Source of the DNA: Actinospica robiniae DSM 44927
GTDB lineage: Bacteria; Actinomycetota; Actinomycetes; Streptomycetales; Catenulisporaceae
Direction of reading: 5' to 3'
NCBI RefSeq assembly: GCF_000504285.1
Contig: NZ_KI632511.1
Location: 8,414,154-8,478,153 of the forward strand
DNA length: 64,000 bases
Numbering within the stretch: the first letter of the stretch is position 1; the number at the start of each line of letters is the position of its first letter. Below the pieces are notes generated by a model. That model was not told the DNA's origin. It saw only the letters and a list, made by a program, of their open reading frames with translations, and searched no databases. The position numbers and the translations under genes were made by a program. This document shows, piece by piece, positions 25,741-33,834 of this stretch.

Positions 25741-27240
25741 CTACGGTTTTCTGATCTCGCCGGGGACGCGGCGCGACATGTCGCCGTCGTCGAACGCGGA
25801 CCTCGGTGCCACAGCGTCGCGTGACGGTGACCCGAGGAAGCGCAGTGCGGAGTTCGCCGCTCCCGCGCCGCACATGCCGTGGGCGCCTGGGCCGGGCGGG
25901 GTGGCGGCCGAGCACAGGAAGACGCCGGGCAGGCCGGTGGAGTAGGGGTCGAGCGCGAGGCGGGCTCCGAGGAGCAGTTGGCGGGGTGTCTTGGTGCCGG
26001 TGAGGATGTCGCCGCCGGTGAAGTTGGGGTTGGCCGCGGCGAAGTCGCCCGGCCGGGTGACGTGCGACCCCACGATGCGTTCGCGAATGCCCGGTGCGTA
26101 CCGCTCGAGCTGTTCGATGACGGTGTCGGTGGCGTTGCCGTCGTAGCCGTGCGGGACGTGGGCGTAGGCCCAGACGGGGTGTACGTTGCCGACGGAGCGG
26201 CTGGGATCGGCCAGGTATTGCTGGCCGACCAGGATGAAGGGGCGTTCGGGCATGCGTCCGGCGGCGACGGCTCGCTCCGCCTGCGCCACCTCGGCGAAGG
26301 TGCCGCCGACGTGCACGGTGCCGGCGCGTCGCGCGTGCTCGTTGTGCCAGGGCACTCCGTCTTCGACCGCGAGGTCGAGCTTGTACGCGCCAGGGCCGCG
26401 GCGGAATCGCCGGTAGGCGGCGCGAACCCGGCGCGGCAGCCGGTCGCCGTAGAGGGAGGCGACTTGGCCGGGGTCGAGATCCAGGAGGGTCACGTCGGCC
26501 GGCGGGATCTGCTTGCTCTCGGTGATGCGCACGCCGGTGTGGATCGCGCCGCCGTGCTCGCGTAACGCTCGCTCCATACTCCGGGCGATTTCTTGTGAGC
26601 CGCCCTCGGCGACCGCCCAGCCCGCGGCGTGGCCGGCAGTCAGGATGCCGAGGCCGATCGCCGAACTGAACGGATCGGACAGCGGTCGGTAGGCGTGTGC
26701 GGCGATGCCGGCCCACAGCGCCCGCGCCTGGGGCGTTTGGAACAGGCACGCGAGGACGGTGGCGGGCAGCACCGTCGGCAGGCCGAAACGTGTGAGCAGC
26801 AGGGGGTGGTCGGGGATGCGCAGCATGGGGCGCATCACGTCCTGGGCGAGTGCGTCCCAGTGGCGCACCGGCGGTCCGAGGAGCCGCCGGTAGCGGTTGC
26901 CGTCGACGCCGAGGCCGCGGGCGGTTTCGTGCACGGAGCGCAGCAGCACGCCCGCTGTCCCGTCCTCGAGCGGATGGGCGCAGTCGATCTCGGGCAGCAG
27001 CCACCGCAGTCCGTGGCGCGCGAGATCGAGTGTGCGCAGCGCCGGCGAGGTCACGGCCATCGGGTGGATGGCCGAGCAGTGGTCGTGCATCAGCCCCGGC
27101 AGGATGGCTTCATGGCCGCGGGTGCCGCCGCCGGTCTCTTCCGCTGCTTCCAGCACCGTGACTTCCAGCCCCGCCTTCGCCAACAGTGCGGCGGCGGCGA
27201 GGCCGTTGGGACCGCCACCGACCACGACCGCGGAGGTCAC
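25741..27240 (-). CDS. FAD-dependent phytoene-desaturase-like oxidoreductase (COG1233)
   Basis: 499 residues from GTG 27240, chosen because the Rossmann motif begins at once (SAVVVGGGPNGLAAAALLAKAGL) and GGAGG lies 4 bases upstream; the frame continues upstream to 27330 without family features. LEAAEETGGGTR follows the FAD motif, and the C-terminal GVFLCSAATPPGPGAHGMCGAGAANSAL-type segment is the second FAD-binding motif. Homologues dehydrogenate carotenoids or related lipids, but most actinomycete members are uncharacterised and no carotenoid genes are nearby. Monocistronic. Confidence 0.88.
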   Translation of the reverse strand: MTSAVVVGGGPNGLAAAALLAKAGLEVTVLEAAEETGGGTRGHEAILPGLMHDHCSAIHPMAVTSPALRTLDLARHGLRWLLPEIDCAHPLEDGTAGVLLRSVHETARGLGVDGNRYRRLLGPPVRHWDALAQDVMRPMLRIPDHPLLLTRFGLPTVLPATVLACLFQTPQARALWAGIAAHAYRPLSDPFSSAIGLGILTAGHAAGWAVAEGGSQEIARSMERALREHGGAIHTGVRITESKQIPPADVTLLDLDPGQVASLYGDRLPRRVRAAYRRFRRGPGAYKLDLAVEDGVPWHNEHARRAGTVHVGGTFAEVAQAERAVAAGRMPERPFILVGQQYLADPSRSVGNVHPVWAYAHVPHGYDGNATDTVIEQLERYAPGIRERIVGSHVTRPGDFAAANPNFTGGDILTGTKTPRQLLLGARLALDPYSTGLPGVFLCSAATPPGPGAHGMCGAGAANSALRFLGSPSRDAVAPRSAFDDGDMSRRVPGEIRKP

Positions 27241-27771
27241 CAGGCCTCCGAAGGCCTCGTAGCGACCCGCGAGGAGGTGAAGACGCGGCAGCGCGGAGTT
27301 CGTGTGCTTGGACCCGACACGACTTCGCACACCTGTTTCTGTTCATCAAACAAATCGCGTTCCCATAGGCCTTCGGAGTGAGACTGACAGGGTTCAGCCG
27401 CTTGCCGCGACGCTGTCTCCTTACATCAAGTCTAATCGGCCTTGAGGGTCTGCGGATCCGCGCCGGGAAAGTCAGAAGGCTCATCGAGCGGATACGTGAC
27501 GAACGAGGCGGGCATCGGCGGACGCCCACGCGCGCGACCAGGCGAATACGCCGAAGTGGGCCGATGTTTCCGCGCGGGCATTTGTGCATCTATGCAGTAA
27601 TAAGACTTACTGCCTGGCGTCCACGCATGGTTGATTTTTTCAAATCTGTCCGCGTGGGTTGATGCGTACAGTTTATAGCGGACTAGTCTTCCCCGAAGAA
27701 TCGTCCGGTTCATCGCTGCATTGTGTGGACCGCGAACAGGCCAGAAGTTTACAAGGGAGCAGGCAGCTCGA
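27241..27771. other. Intergenic region upstream of the ice-binding-type gene
   Basis: 531 bases, more AT-rich than its surroundings from 27560 on. It contains the inverted repeat GCAGTAA-TAAGAC-TTACTGC at 27595-27614, a candidate operator or small hairpin, and AAGGGAG at 27753, about 12 bases before the next start. No reading frame is supported. Confidence 0.5.
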
Positions 27772-29133
27772 ATGAGACTAAGAAACCCTGATTCTCCGCC
27801 GATGCGCACGGCGTCCGTGTGGGCCGCGACGGCCCTGACGGGGGCGCTCGCCGTCTCCGCCGTGGCGCTGAGTCCCACGGTCGCGCAGGCGATCGCGACC
27901 ACCCCTCCCCTCGGTACGCTGCAGAGCGTCGCGGTTCTCGGCGGCCAGTCGGTCACCAATACCGGCCCTTCCATCATCAACGGAGACCTCGACGTAAGCC
28001 CGGGAACGTCGGTGACCGGGTTCCCCCCTGGAATCGTCAACGGCGCCGTCCATACGGGGGCCGATCCCGTCGGGGGCCAGGCTCAGAGTGACCTCACCGT
28101 GGCCTACAACAACGCCGCGGGACAGGCGCCGGACGGCACCATCACGGCCGATCTCGGTGGACAGACGCTGGTTCCGGGTGTCTACAACTCCTCGACGTCC
28201 ATGGGGCTCACCGGCACGCTCACGTTGAACGCGCAGGGCAACCCCAACGCCGTCTGGGTCTTTCAGGCCGGATCGACGCTGACCACCGCGTCGGCGAGCA
28301 CGGTGGCGCTGATCAACGGTGCCTCGCCCTGCAATGTCTTCTGGCAGGTCGGGAGCTCGGCGACGCTCGGCACCAACTCGAACTTCACCGGTACGATCCT
28401 CGCCCAGGCATCCATCACCGCGACCACCGGGACGACCATCGCCGGTCGGGCGCTGGCGCGCACCGGTTCCGTGACCCTGGATACCAACACGATCACCCGG
28501 CCCCAGTGCGCCACCACCACGGGCGGTACCACGGGTACGACCACCACGGGCGGTACGACGGGTACGACCACCACTGGCACCACGGCCACGGGAGGACTCC
28601 TGTCCGGCGGCCTGTTGACCGGGGGTACTTCGGGTGGCCTGCTCTCCGGTGGTCTGCTCGGCGGAATCACGACGGGCGGAATCACCACGGGTGGGATCGT
28701 CACAGGCGGGATCATCACCGGCGGCACCATCAGCGGCGGGACGATCAGCGGTGGGACCATCGGCGGGTTCACCACCGGCGGCACTGTCGGTGGTGAGACC
28801 GGCGGGATGAACGGTGGGATGAACGGTGGCGAGAACGGTGGAATGAACGGTGGCGAGAACGGTGGGATGACCGGCGGGTTCCACCACTATCCGCAGCCCA
28901 AGCCGTGCGGGTGCCACAAGCCGGTGATGCCTCCGAAGCCCAAGCCGTGCCCGTGCCACAAGCCGGTGATGCCTCCGAAGCCCAAGCCGTGCCCGTGCCA
29001 CAAGCCCGTGAAGGTGGAACCCAAGCCGTGTCTGCCCTGCCGCCCCTCGGGTCAGAGCACCTCGGGAGGCAGTGACGGCGGTTGGAGTAACGCCTCGGGA
29101 GGCCACGACACCGGTTGGAGTGGCGGCTCCTGA
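27772..29133 (+). CDS. Secreted ice-binding-like (DUF3494) protein with Gly/Thr and Pro-Lys-Cys repeat tail
   Basis: 453 residues from ATG 27772 (an alternative ATG is 27802). A signal peptide ends TVAQAIA. Residues about 45-245 match the DUF3494 ice-binding-like beta-solenoid: SVAVLGGQSVTNTGPSIINGDLDVSPGTSV in outline, ADLGGQTLVPGVYNSSTSMG, NAVWVFQAGSTLTTASAS, CNVFWQVGSSATLGTNSNF and GTILAQASITATTGTTIAGR. Residues 245-375 are Gly/Thr repeats and 375-430 are KPCPCHKPVMPPKP repeats. In soil actinomycetes such proteins may be adhesins rather than antifreeze proteins. No sorting signal was seen. Confidence 0.88.
   Translation: MRLRNPDSPPMRTASVWAATALTGALAVSAVALSPTVAQAIATTPPLGTLQSVAVLGGQSVTNTGPSIINGDLDVSPGTSVTGFPPGIVNGAVHTGADPVGGQAQSDLTVAYNNAAGQAPDGTITADLGGQTLVPGVYNSSTSMGLTGTLTLNAQGNPNAVWVFQAGSTLTTASASTVALINGASPCNVFWQVGSSATLGTNSNFTGTILAQASITATTGTTIAGRALARTGSVTLDTNTITRPQCATTTGGTTGTTTTGGTTGTTTTGTTATGGLLSGGLLTGGTSGGLLSGGLLGGITTGGITTGGIVTGGIITGGTISGGTISGGTIGGFTTGGTVGGETGGMNGGMNGGENGGMNGGENGGMTGGFHHYPQPKPCGCHKPVMPPKPKPCPCHKPVMPPKPKPCPCHKPVKVEPKPCLPCRPSGQSTSGGSDGGWSNASGGHDTGWSGGS
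28500..29035 (+). repeat. Tandem coding repeats in the DUF3494 protein
   Basis: 28520-28580 repeats GGTACGACCACCACGGGC; 28660-28790 repeats units coding GGI-TTGG; 28800-28870 repeats GGTGGNGAGAACGGTGGNATGA. 28890-29010 contains nearly identical 42-base units coding KPCPCHKPVMPPKP, so the cysteine-rich tail has grown by unit duplication. The repeat number probably varies between strains. Confidence 0.8.
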
Positions 29134-29294
29134 GCACTCGGCCGCCGTTCTACGAGCGCCAGACGATGGGTGCGGCCCGCTACATCGCGGACGAAGCGAG
29201 GATCGCCTCGCTGACGAGGGACGTAGCCGCTGCGCCTGACGGAGATCGATCGTCGTCGGGCGCCGGACCGGAGAACGACGGCCACCGCGGAATC

Positions 29295-29337
29295 CGCCGG
29301 TGGCGCGCTTGCCGACCACGGGAGCGCGCCACCGGCG
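29295..29337 (+). terminator. Hairpin after the DUF3494 gene
   Basis: CGCCGGTGGCGCGC at 29295-29308 pairs perfectly with GCGCGCCACCGGCG at 29324-29337. It lies 160 bases past the stop at 29133 and separates this gene from the DUF5819/HTTM pair. Nothing else is supported in 29134-29437. Confidence 0.7.
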
Positions 29338-29437
29338 CCGGAGGAGGGACGCACGGGGTGTGTCTCGAGTTTGACCCGAGAGGAGCAGACGGGATGGGCA
29401 GGGCCCGGTGTCGCCGCGTGGTGAGGGGATCGATTCG

Positions 29438-30157
29438 GTGGAGGTGAAGCAATCCGACCTGGACGTACTCGACGACCAGGTCGAGGTCCGTGCCGAGCGG
29501 ACGCCGTCGGCCCCGGCCGGCCACGCCGAGCCGTCTTCGCTCTCTGAGCTGCCGCGCCCGCTGCGGGCGGCCACCGGCGCGGCGGTCGCGTTGTGTCTGG
29601 TGGCCACCGCCTTGCACCTGCTGATGGTCGGTCTGTACGTGGCGCCCGTGAATGCCGTCTCGCAGCGCTACAGCAGGGAGATCGATGACTGGATCGATCC
29701 TGTCTTCGATCAGAACTGGCAGCTGTTCGCGCCGGAACCCCAGTCGGCCAACTGGCAGATCTCGGCGCGGACCATGAGCGCCGGGCCGGACGGCAGGCCC
29801 CGGATCAGCTCCTGGTTCGATCTCTCGGCCCTGGACGACGCGGCGGTGAAGCACGACGTATTCCCGAGCCACACCGCGCAGAACACGCTGCGCCGGGCCT
29901 GGACCGCGTACGCCGCCGCGTTCGGCGCCGGCGATCAAGCCGACTCGGACTGGGCTGTGCTGGTGCGGGAGTACTTGCGGAACATCGCGGTGGACCGGGT
30001 CGAGGCCCACCGCGCGGGCGCTATCGACAGCATCCAGTTGCGTGTGGTGACGCAGCCCATCCCGGCGCAGGCCGTGCCGGGCGGCCCGCGCCCGAAGGCG
30101 CCCGCCGCTGATATCAGGACCCTACCGTGGTGGAAGGTGACGTCTCGTGGCAGGTGA
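29438..30157 (+). CDS. DUF5819 family membrane-anchored protein
   Basis: 239 residues from GTG 29438 (GAGGGG 9 bases upstream). A 50-residue cytoplasmic tail is followed by one transmembrane helix (GAAVALCLVATALHLLMVGL) and an outside domain with the family signature DPVFDQNWQLFAPEPQSANW. The function of DUF5819 is unknown. The gene overlaps the HTTM gene by 11 bases; the two families are regularly neighbours in actinobacteria, so they probably act as a pair at the membrane. Confidence 0.88.
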   Translation: MEVKQSDLDVLDDQVEVRAERTPSAPAGHAEPSSLSELPRPLRAATGAAVALCLVATALHLLMVGLYVAPVNAVSQRYSREIDDWIDPVFDQNWQLFAPEPQSANWQISARTMSAGPDGRPRISSWFDLSALDDAAVKHDVFPSHTAQNTLRRAWTAYAAAFGAGDQADSDWAVLVREYLRNIAVDRVEAHRAGAIDSIQLRVVTQPIPAQAVPGGPRPKAPAADIRTLPWWKVTSRGR

Positions 30158-31301
30158 ACAGGGATCGATCGCGGCGTGCGTGCCGGGAGGCGAGAGCGTG
30201 CCGGCCGTGAGCGGTTCCGGCCTGGCGCGCGTGCTCGGCCGCCTCGACGCGTTCGGGCTCGCCCTCACCGAGCGGACGTGGTCGCTGTACGCCGCGGCGG
30301 CGCTTCGCATCGGATACGGACTGATCTACCTCGCCTATCTGCTGCGGGAGTTCCCGCATCGTGACGAGCTCTGGGGCCCGGGTTCCCCGATGACGCCGGC
30401 GCTGTCCCGAGAGCTGCTCGACCGGACCGGCTGGTTCAGCGTGCTGACCTTCTCGGACAGCCCGATCTACTTCGAGGTCTGCTACGGGTTCGCTCTCGTC
30501 GTCTGCGTGCTGTTCGCGCTCGGCTGGCGGACCAGGATGCTCTCGATCGTCTTCGCACTCGTGGTGACGTCGTTCTACGCCAGGTCCGTCCTCATGACGG
30601 ACGGCGGCGACAACCTGATCACGCTGATGAGCATCTACCTGGTCGCCACCGCCTGCGGCCGACGCTGGTCGCTCGACGCGCGCAGGGCCCGGCTGCGGGG
30701 ATCTGCGGACCGGCCCGGGAGCTTGTTCGCGCGGTTCGCAGCCACCGAGTTCGCCCGGCACCTCGGCGTGTCCCGGCGGGTCGTGGTCACGGTGCTGCAC
30801 AACTGCGGCATGGTCGTCATCGGCGCCCAGATCTGCATCCTCTACGCCACCGCGGGTCTCTACAAAGTGCAGGGCGGCGACTGGGACAACGGAACCGCGC
30901 TGCACTACGTTCTCCACCTCAGCCTGTTCCGGCCGTGGCCGGCACTCTCGGCCGTGGCGGACAGCCACCCGATGATGATCACGGTAGCCGCGTACCTGAC
31001 CGTCCTGGTGCAGGTGGCCTTCCCGTTCGCCCTCTTCGGCCGCCTCAAGTACGTCGTCCTGAGCATGTTGCTCTGCATGCATCTGGGCATCGCGGTGCTC
31101 ATGGGTCTGCCCATGTTCTCCGGCTCGATGGTCGTCGCGGACGCCGTGTTCCTGTCGGACCGGTTCTACCTGGCCGTGGAGCGGAGAGCCCGCCGGCTCG
31201 TACGGCGAACCGCACCGGCATTGCCGGATGCCGGCGCGATGGGGCATCCTCTCGTCCCGGCGCAGGAGGTTCGGACAGCTGACGCGCTGGATCGCACCTG
31301 A
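30147..31301 (+). CDS. HTTM-domain membrane protein (vitamin K-dependent carboxylase-like)
   Basis: 384 residues with about eight membrane helices. ALRIGYGLIYLAYLLREFPH, LLMTDGGDNLITLMSIYLV-type segment and ILYATAGLYKVQGGDWDNGT are characteristic of the HTTM (horizontally transferred transmembrane) domain, related to gamma-glutamyl carboxylase; the bacterial function is unknown. Start GTG 30147 lies inside the upstream gene, so translation is coupled. Convergent with the STAS gene 14 bases downstream. Confidence 0.88.
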   Translation: MAGEQGSIAACVPGGESVPAVSGSGLARVLGRLDAFGLALTERTWSLYAAAALRIGYGLIYLAYLLREFPHRDELWGPGSPMTPALSRELLDRTGWFSVLTFSDSPIYFEVCYGFALVVCVLFALGWRTRMLSIVFALVVTSFYARSVLMTDGGDNLITLMSIYLVATACGRRWSLDARRARLRGSADRPGSLFARFAATEFARHLGVSRRVVVTVLHNCGMVVIGAQICILYATAGLYKVQGGDWDNGTALHYVLHLSLFRPWPALSAVADSHPMMITVAAYLTVLVQVAFPFALFGRLKYVVLSMLLCMHLGIAVLMGLPMFSGSMVVADAVFLSDRFYLAVERRARRLVRRTAPALPDAGAMGHPLVPAQEVRTADALDRT

Positions 31302-31315
31302 CGGCGGAATCGGCG

Positions 31316-31780
31316 TCACAGACCCGGATGCCGGCGCACGAGCCGTCGTTCTCCAGCCCCGCGACCGGTGATCGCTCCGGCGCACAGGGCCGACAGGACG
31401 GTGCGTTCCCTCGCCCGGTGCGTGGCATTACCCGCGGCGAAACACGGTACCTGGCGCGCGGCAACAGGCCAGGCCAGCCCATACGGCGTCCTACCGGCCG
31501 CGCCGACCAGCTGGAACAGTCGGGCGACCGAGGGGGAAACCGCGGTGACACGCACGGTGCCGCCGACGGCGCGCACCTGTCGGTTCACGGCGCAGACAGC
31601 CTCGAAACCCGCGCAGTCCATGAAGGTGACCCGGGAGAGATCCAGCAAGACCGGCCCGCGTGCGGGTTCGGCCAACGCGGTCACCTCGAGGAGCAGGTCT
31701 TCCACCGCGGCCACGTCGATCTCTCCACGCAGGGCGATGACCCTCAAGGAGCCGTCGCACTTGCTCACGAACACGTTCAC
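31316..31780 (-). CDS. STAS-domain anti-sigma factor antagonist-like protein
   Basis: 154 residues. The STAS fold covers about residues 1-105 (LRVIALRGEIDVAAVEDLLLE, GPVLLDLSRVTFMDCAGFEAV). In classical antagonists the motif is DSSG, with the second serine phosphorylated; here it reads DCAG, so the phosphorylation site is absent. It may be constitutively active, or a sensor in another complex. The C-terminal 45 residues are arginine-rich and of no known family. Its neighbour is a SpoIIE-type phosphatase, the usual partner class of such proteins. Confidence 0.82.
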   Translation of the reverse strand: MNVFVSKCDGSLRVIALRGEIDVAAVEDLLLEVTALAEPARGPVLLDLSRVTFMDCAGFEAVCAVNRQVRAVGGTVRVTAVSPSVARLFQLVGAAGRTPYGLAWPVAARQVPCFAAGNATHRARERTVLSALCAGAITGRGAGERRLVRRHPGL

Positions 31781-32010
31781 GTCGGCCTCGCGTCCTCGGA
31801 TGCGGATGCACCGGGCGCGCTCACCGGGGCCGCTCGGCCGCTTCGGGCCGACCGCGTTCCCATCGCGTACCCTGCGCCGGGGATCACGGCGCCTGAGTCC
31901 CGAGCGTCATGAGGTGGTTGTATCTGTACCCTACCTCACCGTCTGGCCACATGACACCCCCGCGGGACGCGCGGCCATCGACGGGCCTTGGTGGCGGTGC
32001 AGTCTGCGGC

Positions 32011-33252
32011 TCAATCCAGCGTGGCGAGGTGGTCGGCGACGCCCCCGCGCCACTCGATCATGAGTAAGGTCGCGTCGTCGCTGGTCGTGCCGCCGCGTTG
32101 GTGCATCAAGGCGTGCGAGAGGGCGCGTACGACCGCGCGCACTCCTTTCTCGGCGTGCTCGGTGCGGTTGATCCAGCTGATGAGTTGTTCCTCGCCGAAC
32201 TGCTTTTCGCCGGCTTCGTGTTCTTCGATCAGGCCGTCGGTGAAGCAGAGCACGCGGTCGCCGGGGTGGAGGGTCTGCTCGCTGATCCGGGGTTGTTCGC
32301 CGCCGAAGCCGACCGGGAGGGTGGTCGGGCTCTCGAGTTTCCCGAGCACCTCGTGGTCGCGGATCAGCAGGGGTGCGGGGTGGCCCGCGTTGACCCATTG
32401 CAGACGGCCGGTGGCGATGTCGAGGATCATCATCTGCGCGGTCACGAAGTGGTCGGGGCCGAACTGCTGGGCGATGGCCCGGTCTATGAACGCGTAGATC
32501 TCGGCCAGTCCGATATCGGAGCGTCGGGCGTGCCGGTAGGCGCCGATGGCGACGGTCGCCATCGTGGCGGCGTCCAGGCCGTGGCCCATCGCGTCGATCA
32601 TGGCGATGTGCAGGAGGTCGTCGTTGAGGGCGTAGTCGAAGCTGTCTCCGGCGACTTTGTAGGCGGGTTCGAGGATTCCGGCCACCTTGGCCTGGGGGAC
32701 GGTCATCGCCAGCGGGGGCAGCAGGGACCACTGGATCTCGGCGGCCAGGCTCATCGGTTCGCGGCGCCGGGCCTGGAAGAACCGGTCGGTGTAGCTGTGT
32801 TTGGTGACGATGGTGTCGGCGACCAGACCGGCGAGGCGGCGCAGCAGCCGCCGGTCGTCGTCGTCGACGGCGTCCATGGTCAGGGCCATCACCCCCACCT
32901 GGTCGCTGCCGTCGAGCAGCGGCAGGTACATCCGGACGCCGTCGGTCTCCGGGACTTCCACGGGGGTTGCGTGCAGGAAGGCCGTGCCGGCGGGGGAGTC
33001 GCCGATCGGCTCGGGTTCGCCGACGGTCAGCCGCCGCCTAGGCAGCGGCACGAGCATCCGCTGGCCGTAGTCCTGCAGCAGAATCGAGACGTCGCGCCCG
33101 CCCACCCTGGCAACCTCCTCGGCGACCAGCGGGGCGATCAGCGCCGGGGGCATCTCGTGCGCCCGGTCCAGCAGCACCCCGAGCAGACGCTCACCGAACC
33201 CTTCGGACCGGTCCACCACGTCCACGTCACGCCGCCGCTGGTCCCGCGCCAT
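32011..33252 (-). CDS. GAF-SpoIIE PP2C-type serine phosphatase
   Basis: 413 residues. Residues about 30-165 form a GAF-like sensor region (LLDRAHEMPPALIAPLVAEE ... GVRMYLPLLDGSDQVGVMAL); residues about 185-400 are the SpoIIE PP2C domain. Metal-binding aspartates lie in AGDSFDYALND and IDAMGHGLDAAT, with QWVNAGHPAPLLIRD, DRVLCFTDGLIEE and TSDDATLLMIEW further on. Such phosphatases dephosphorylate STAS antagonists and so release sigma factors. The STAS gene downstream is a candidate partner, but its serine is missing. Confidence 0.9.
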   Translation of the reverse strand: MARDQRRRDVDVVDRSEGFGERLLGVLLDRAHEMPPALIAPLVAEEVARVGGRDVSILLQDYGQRMLVPLPRRRLTVGEPEPIGDSPAGTAFLHATPVEVPETDGVRMYLPLLDGSDQVGVMALTMDAVDDDDRRLLRRLAGLVADTIVTKHSYTDRFFQARRREPMSLAAEIQWSLLPPLAMTVPQAKVAGILEPAYKVAGDSFDYALNDDLLHIAMIDAMGHGLDAATMATVAIGAYRHARRSDIGLAEIYAFIDRAIAQQFGPDHFVTAQMMILDIATGRLQWVNAGHPAPLLIRDHEVLGKLESPTTLPVGFGGEQPRISEQTLHPGDRVLCFTDGLIEEHEAGEKQFGEEQLISWINRTEHAEKGVRAVVRALSHALMHQRGGTTSDDATLLMIEWRGGVADHLATLD

Positions 33253-33834
33253 CGCCGCTTTCCCTTCAACGCCCGCCAGAACCGGCCCGGCCCACCCGCC
33301 TCCACGTAGCCGATGCAGGTCCCGACACGCTCGGGTCCGCCCTGGCGGTCACAGCCGGTCCCCTTGAAGGCCCTTTCACGCAGCCATGGACACCGGCTCC
33401 GGGCGCAAGCGTTCAACGCGTACAGAATGTCGCGGCCAACCATCCGCAAGAGCTCATTGCTCCAAACGCGGCATGTCAGAACACAGACCTCCGATGGCGT
33501 CCCGCCGAGTGGTGTAGCAGGGATCTTGGGACTGTACGGTCTTCGGCTCTGTCGCACCTCCGGTGGTAACGGAGCGTCAGGACCCTCCATGATGGGTCGT
33601 GCGCGATGTAGATCATCTTATGAGCGCGGTGTTCTCCGGCCTGCCACCACTCCAGACAGGAGCCTCCTCCCATCTCCCACCGGCAGAGTCATTCGCTGAT
33701 CGATAGAGGTGATTGGCAGGCGCGGCCGAGGCGGCCCTCCGTACCGCGTGCCGGGGTTCGGTACTGTGCGCGCTCGCTCGCCTGGGCGGATTCTGGCGCG
33801 ATGACTGGCGCTGCGACAAGCCAGGGAGGACGGT
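33253..33834. other. Intergenic stretch, left edge of the recombinase island
   Basis: 582 bases between the phosphatase start and the first recombinase. No reading frame is supported by family motifs. It ends with GGGAGG five bases before ATG 33835. Confidence 0.4.

Noticed and set aside
28500-29035. CRISPR-like direct repeats
   Set aside because: The repeats are adjacent, in frame, and encode Gly/Thr and KPCPCHKP units within a secreted protein. There are no unique spacers.
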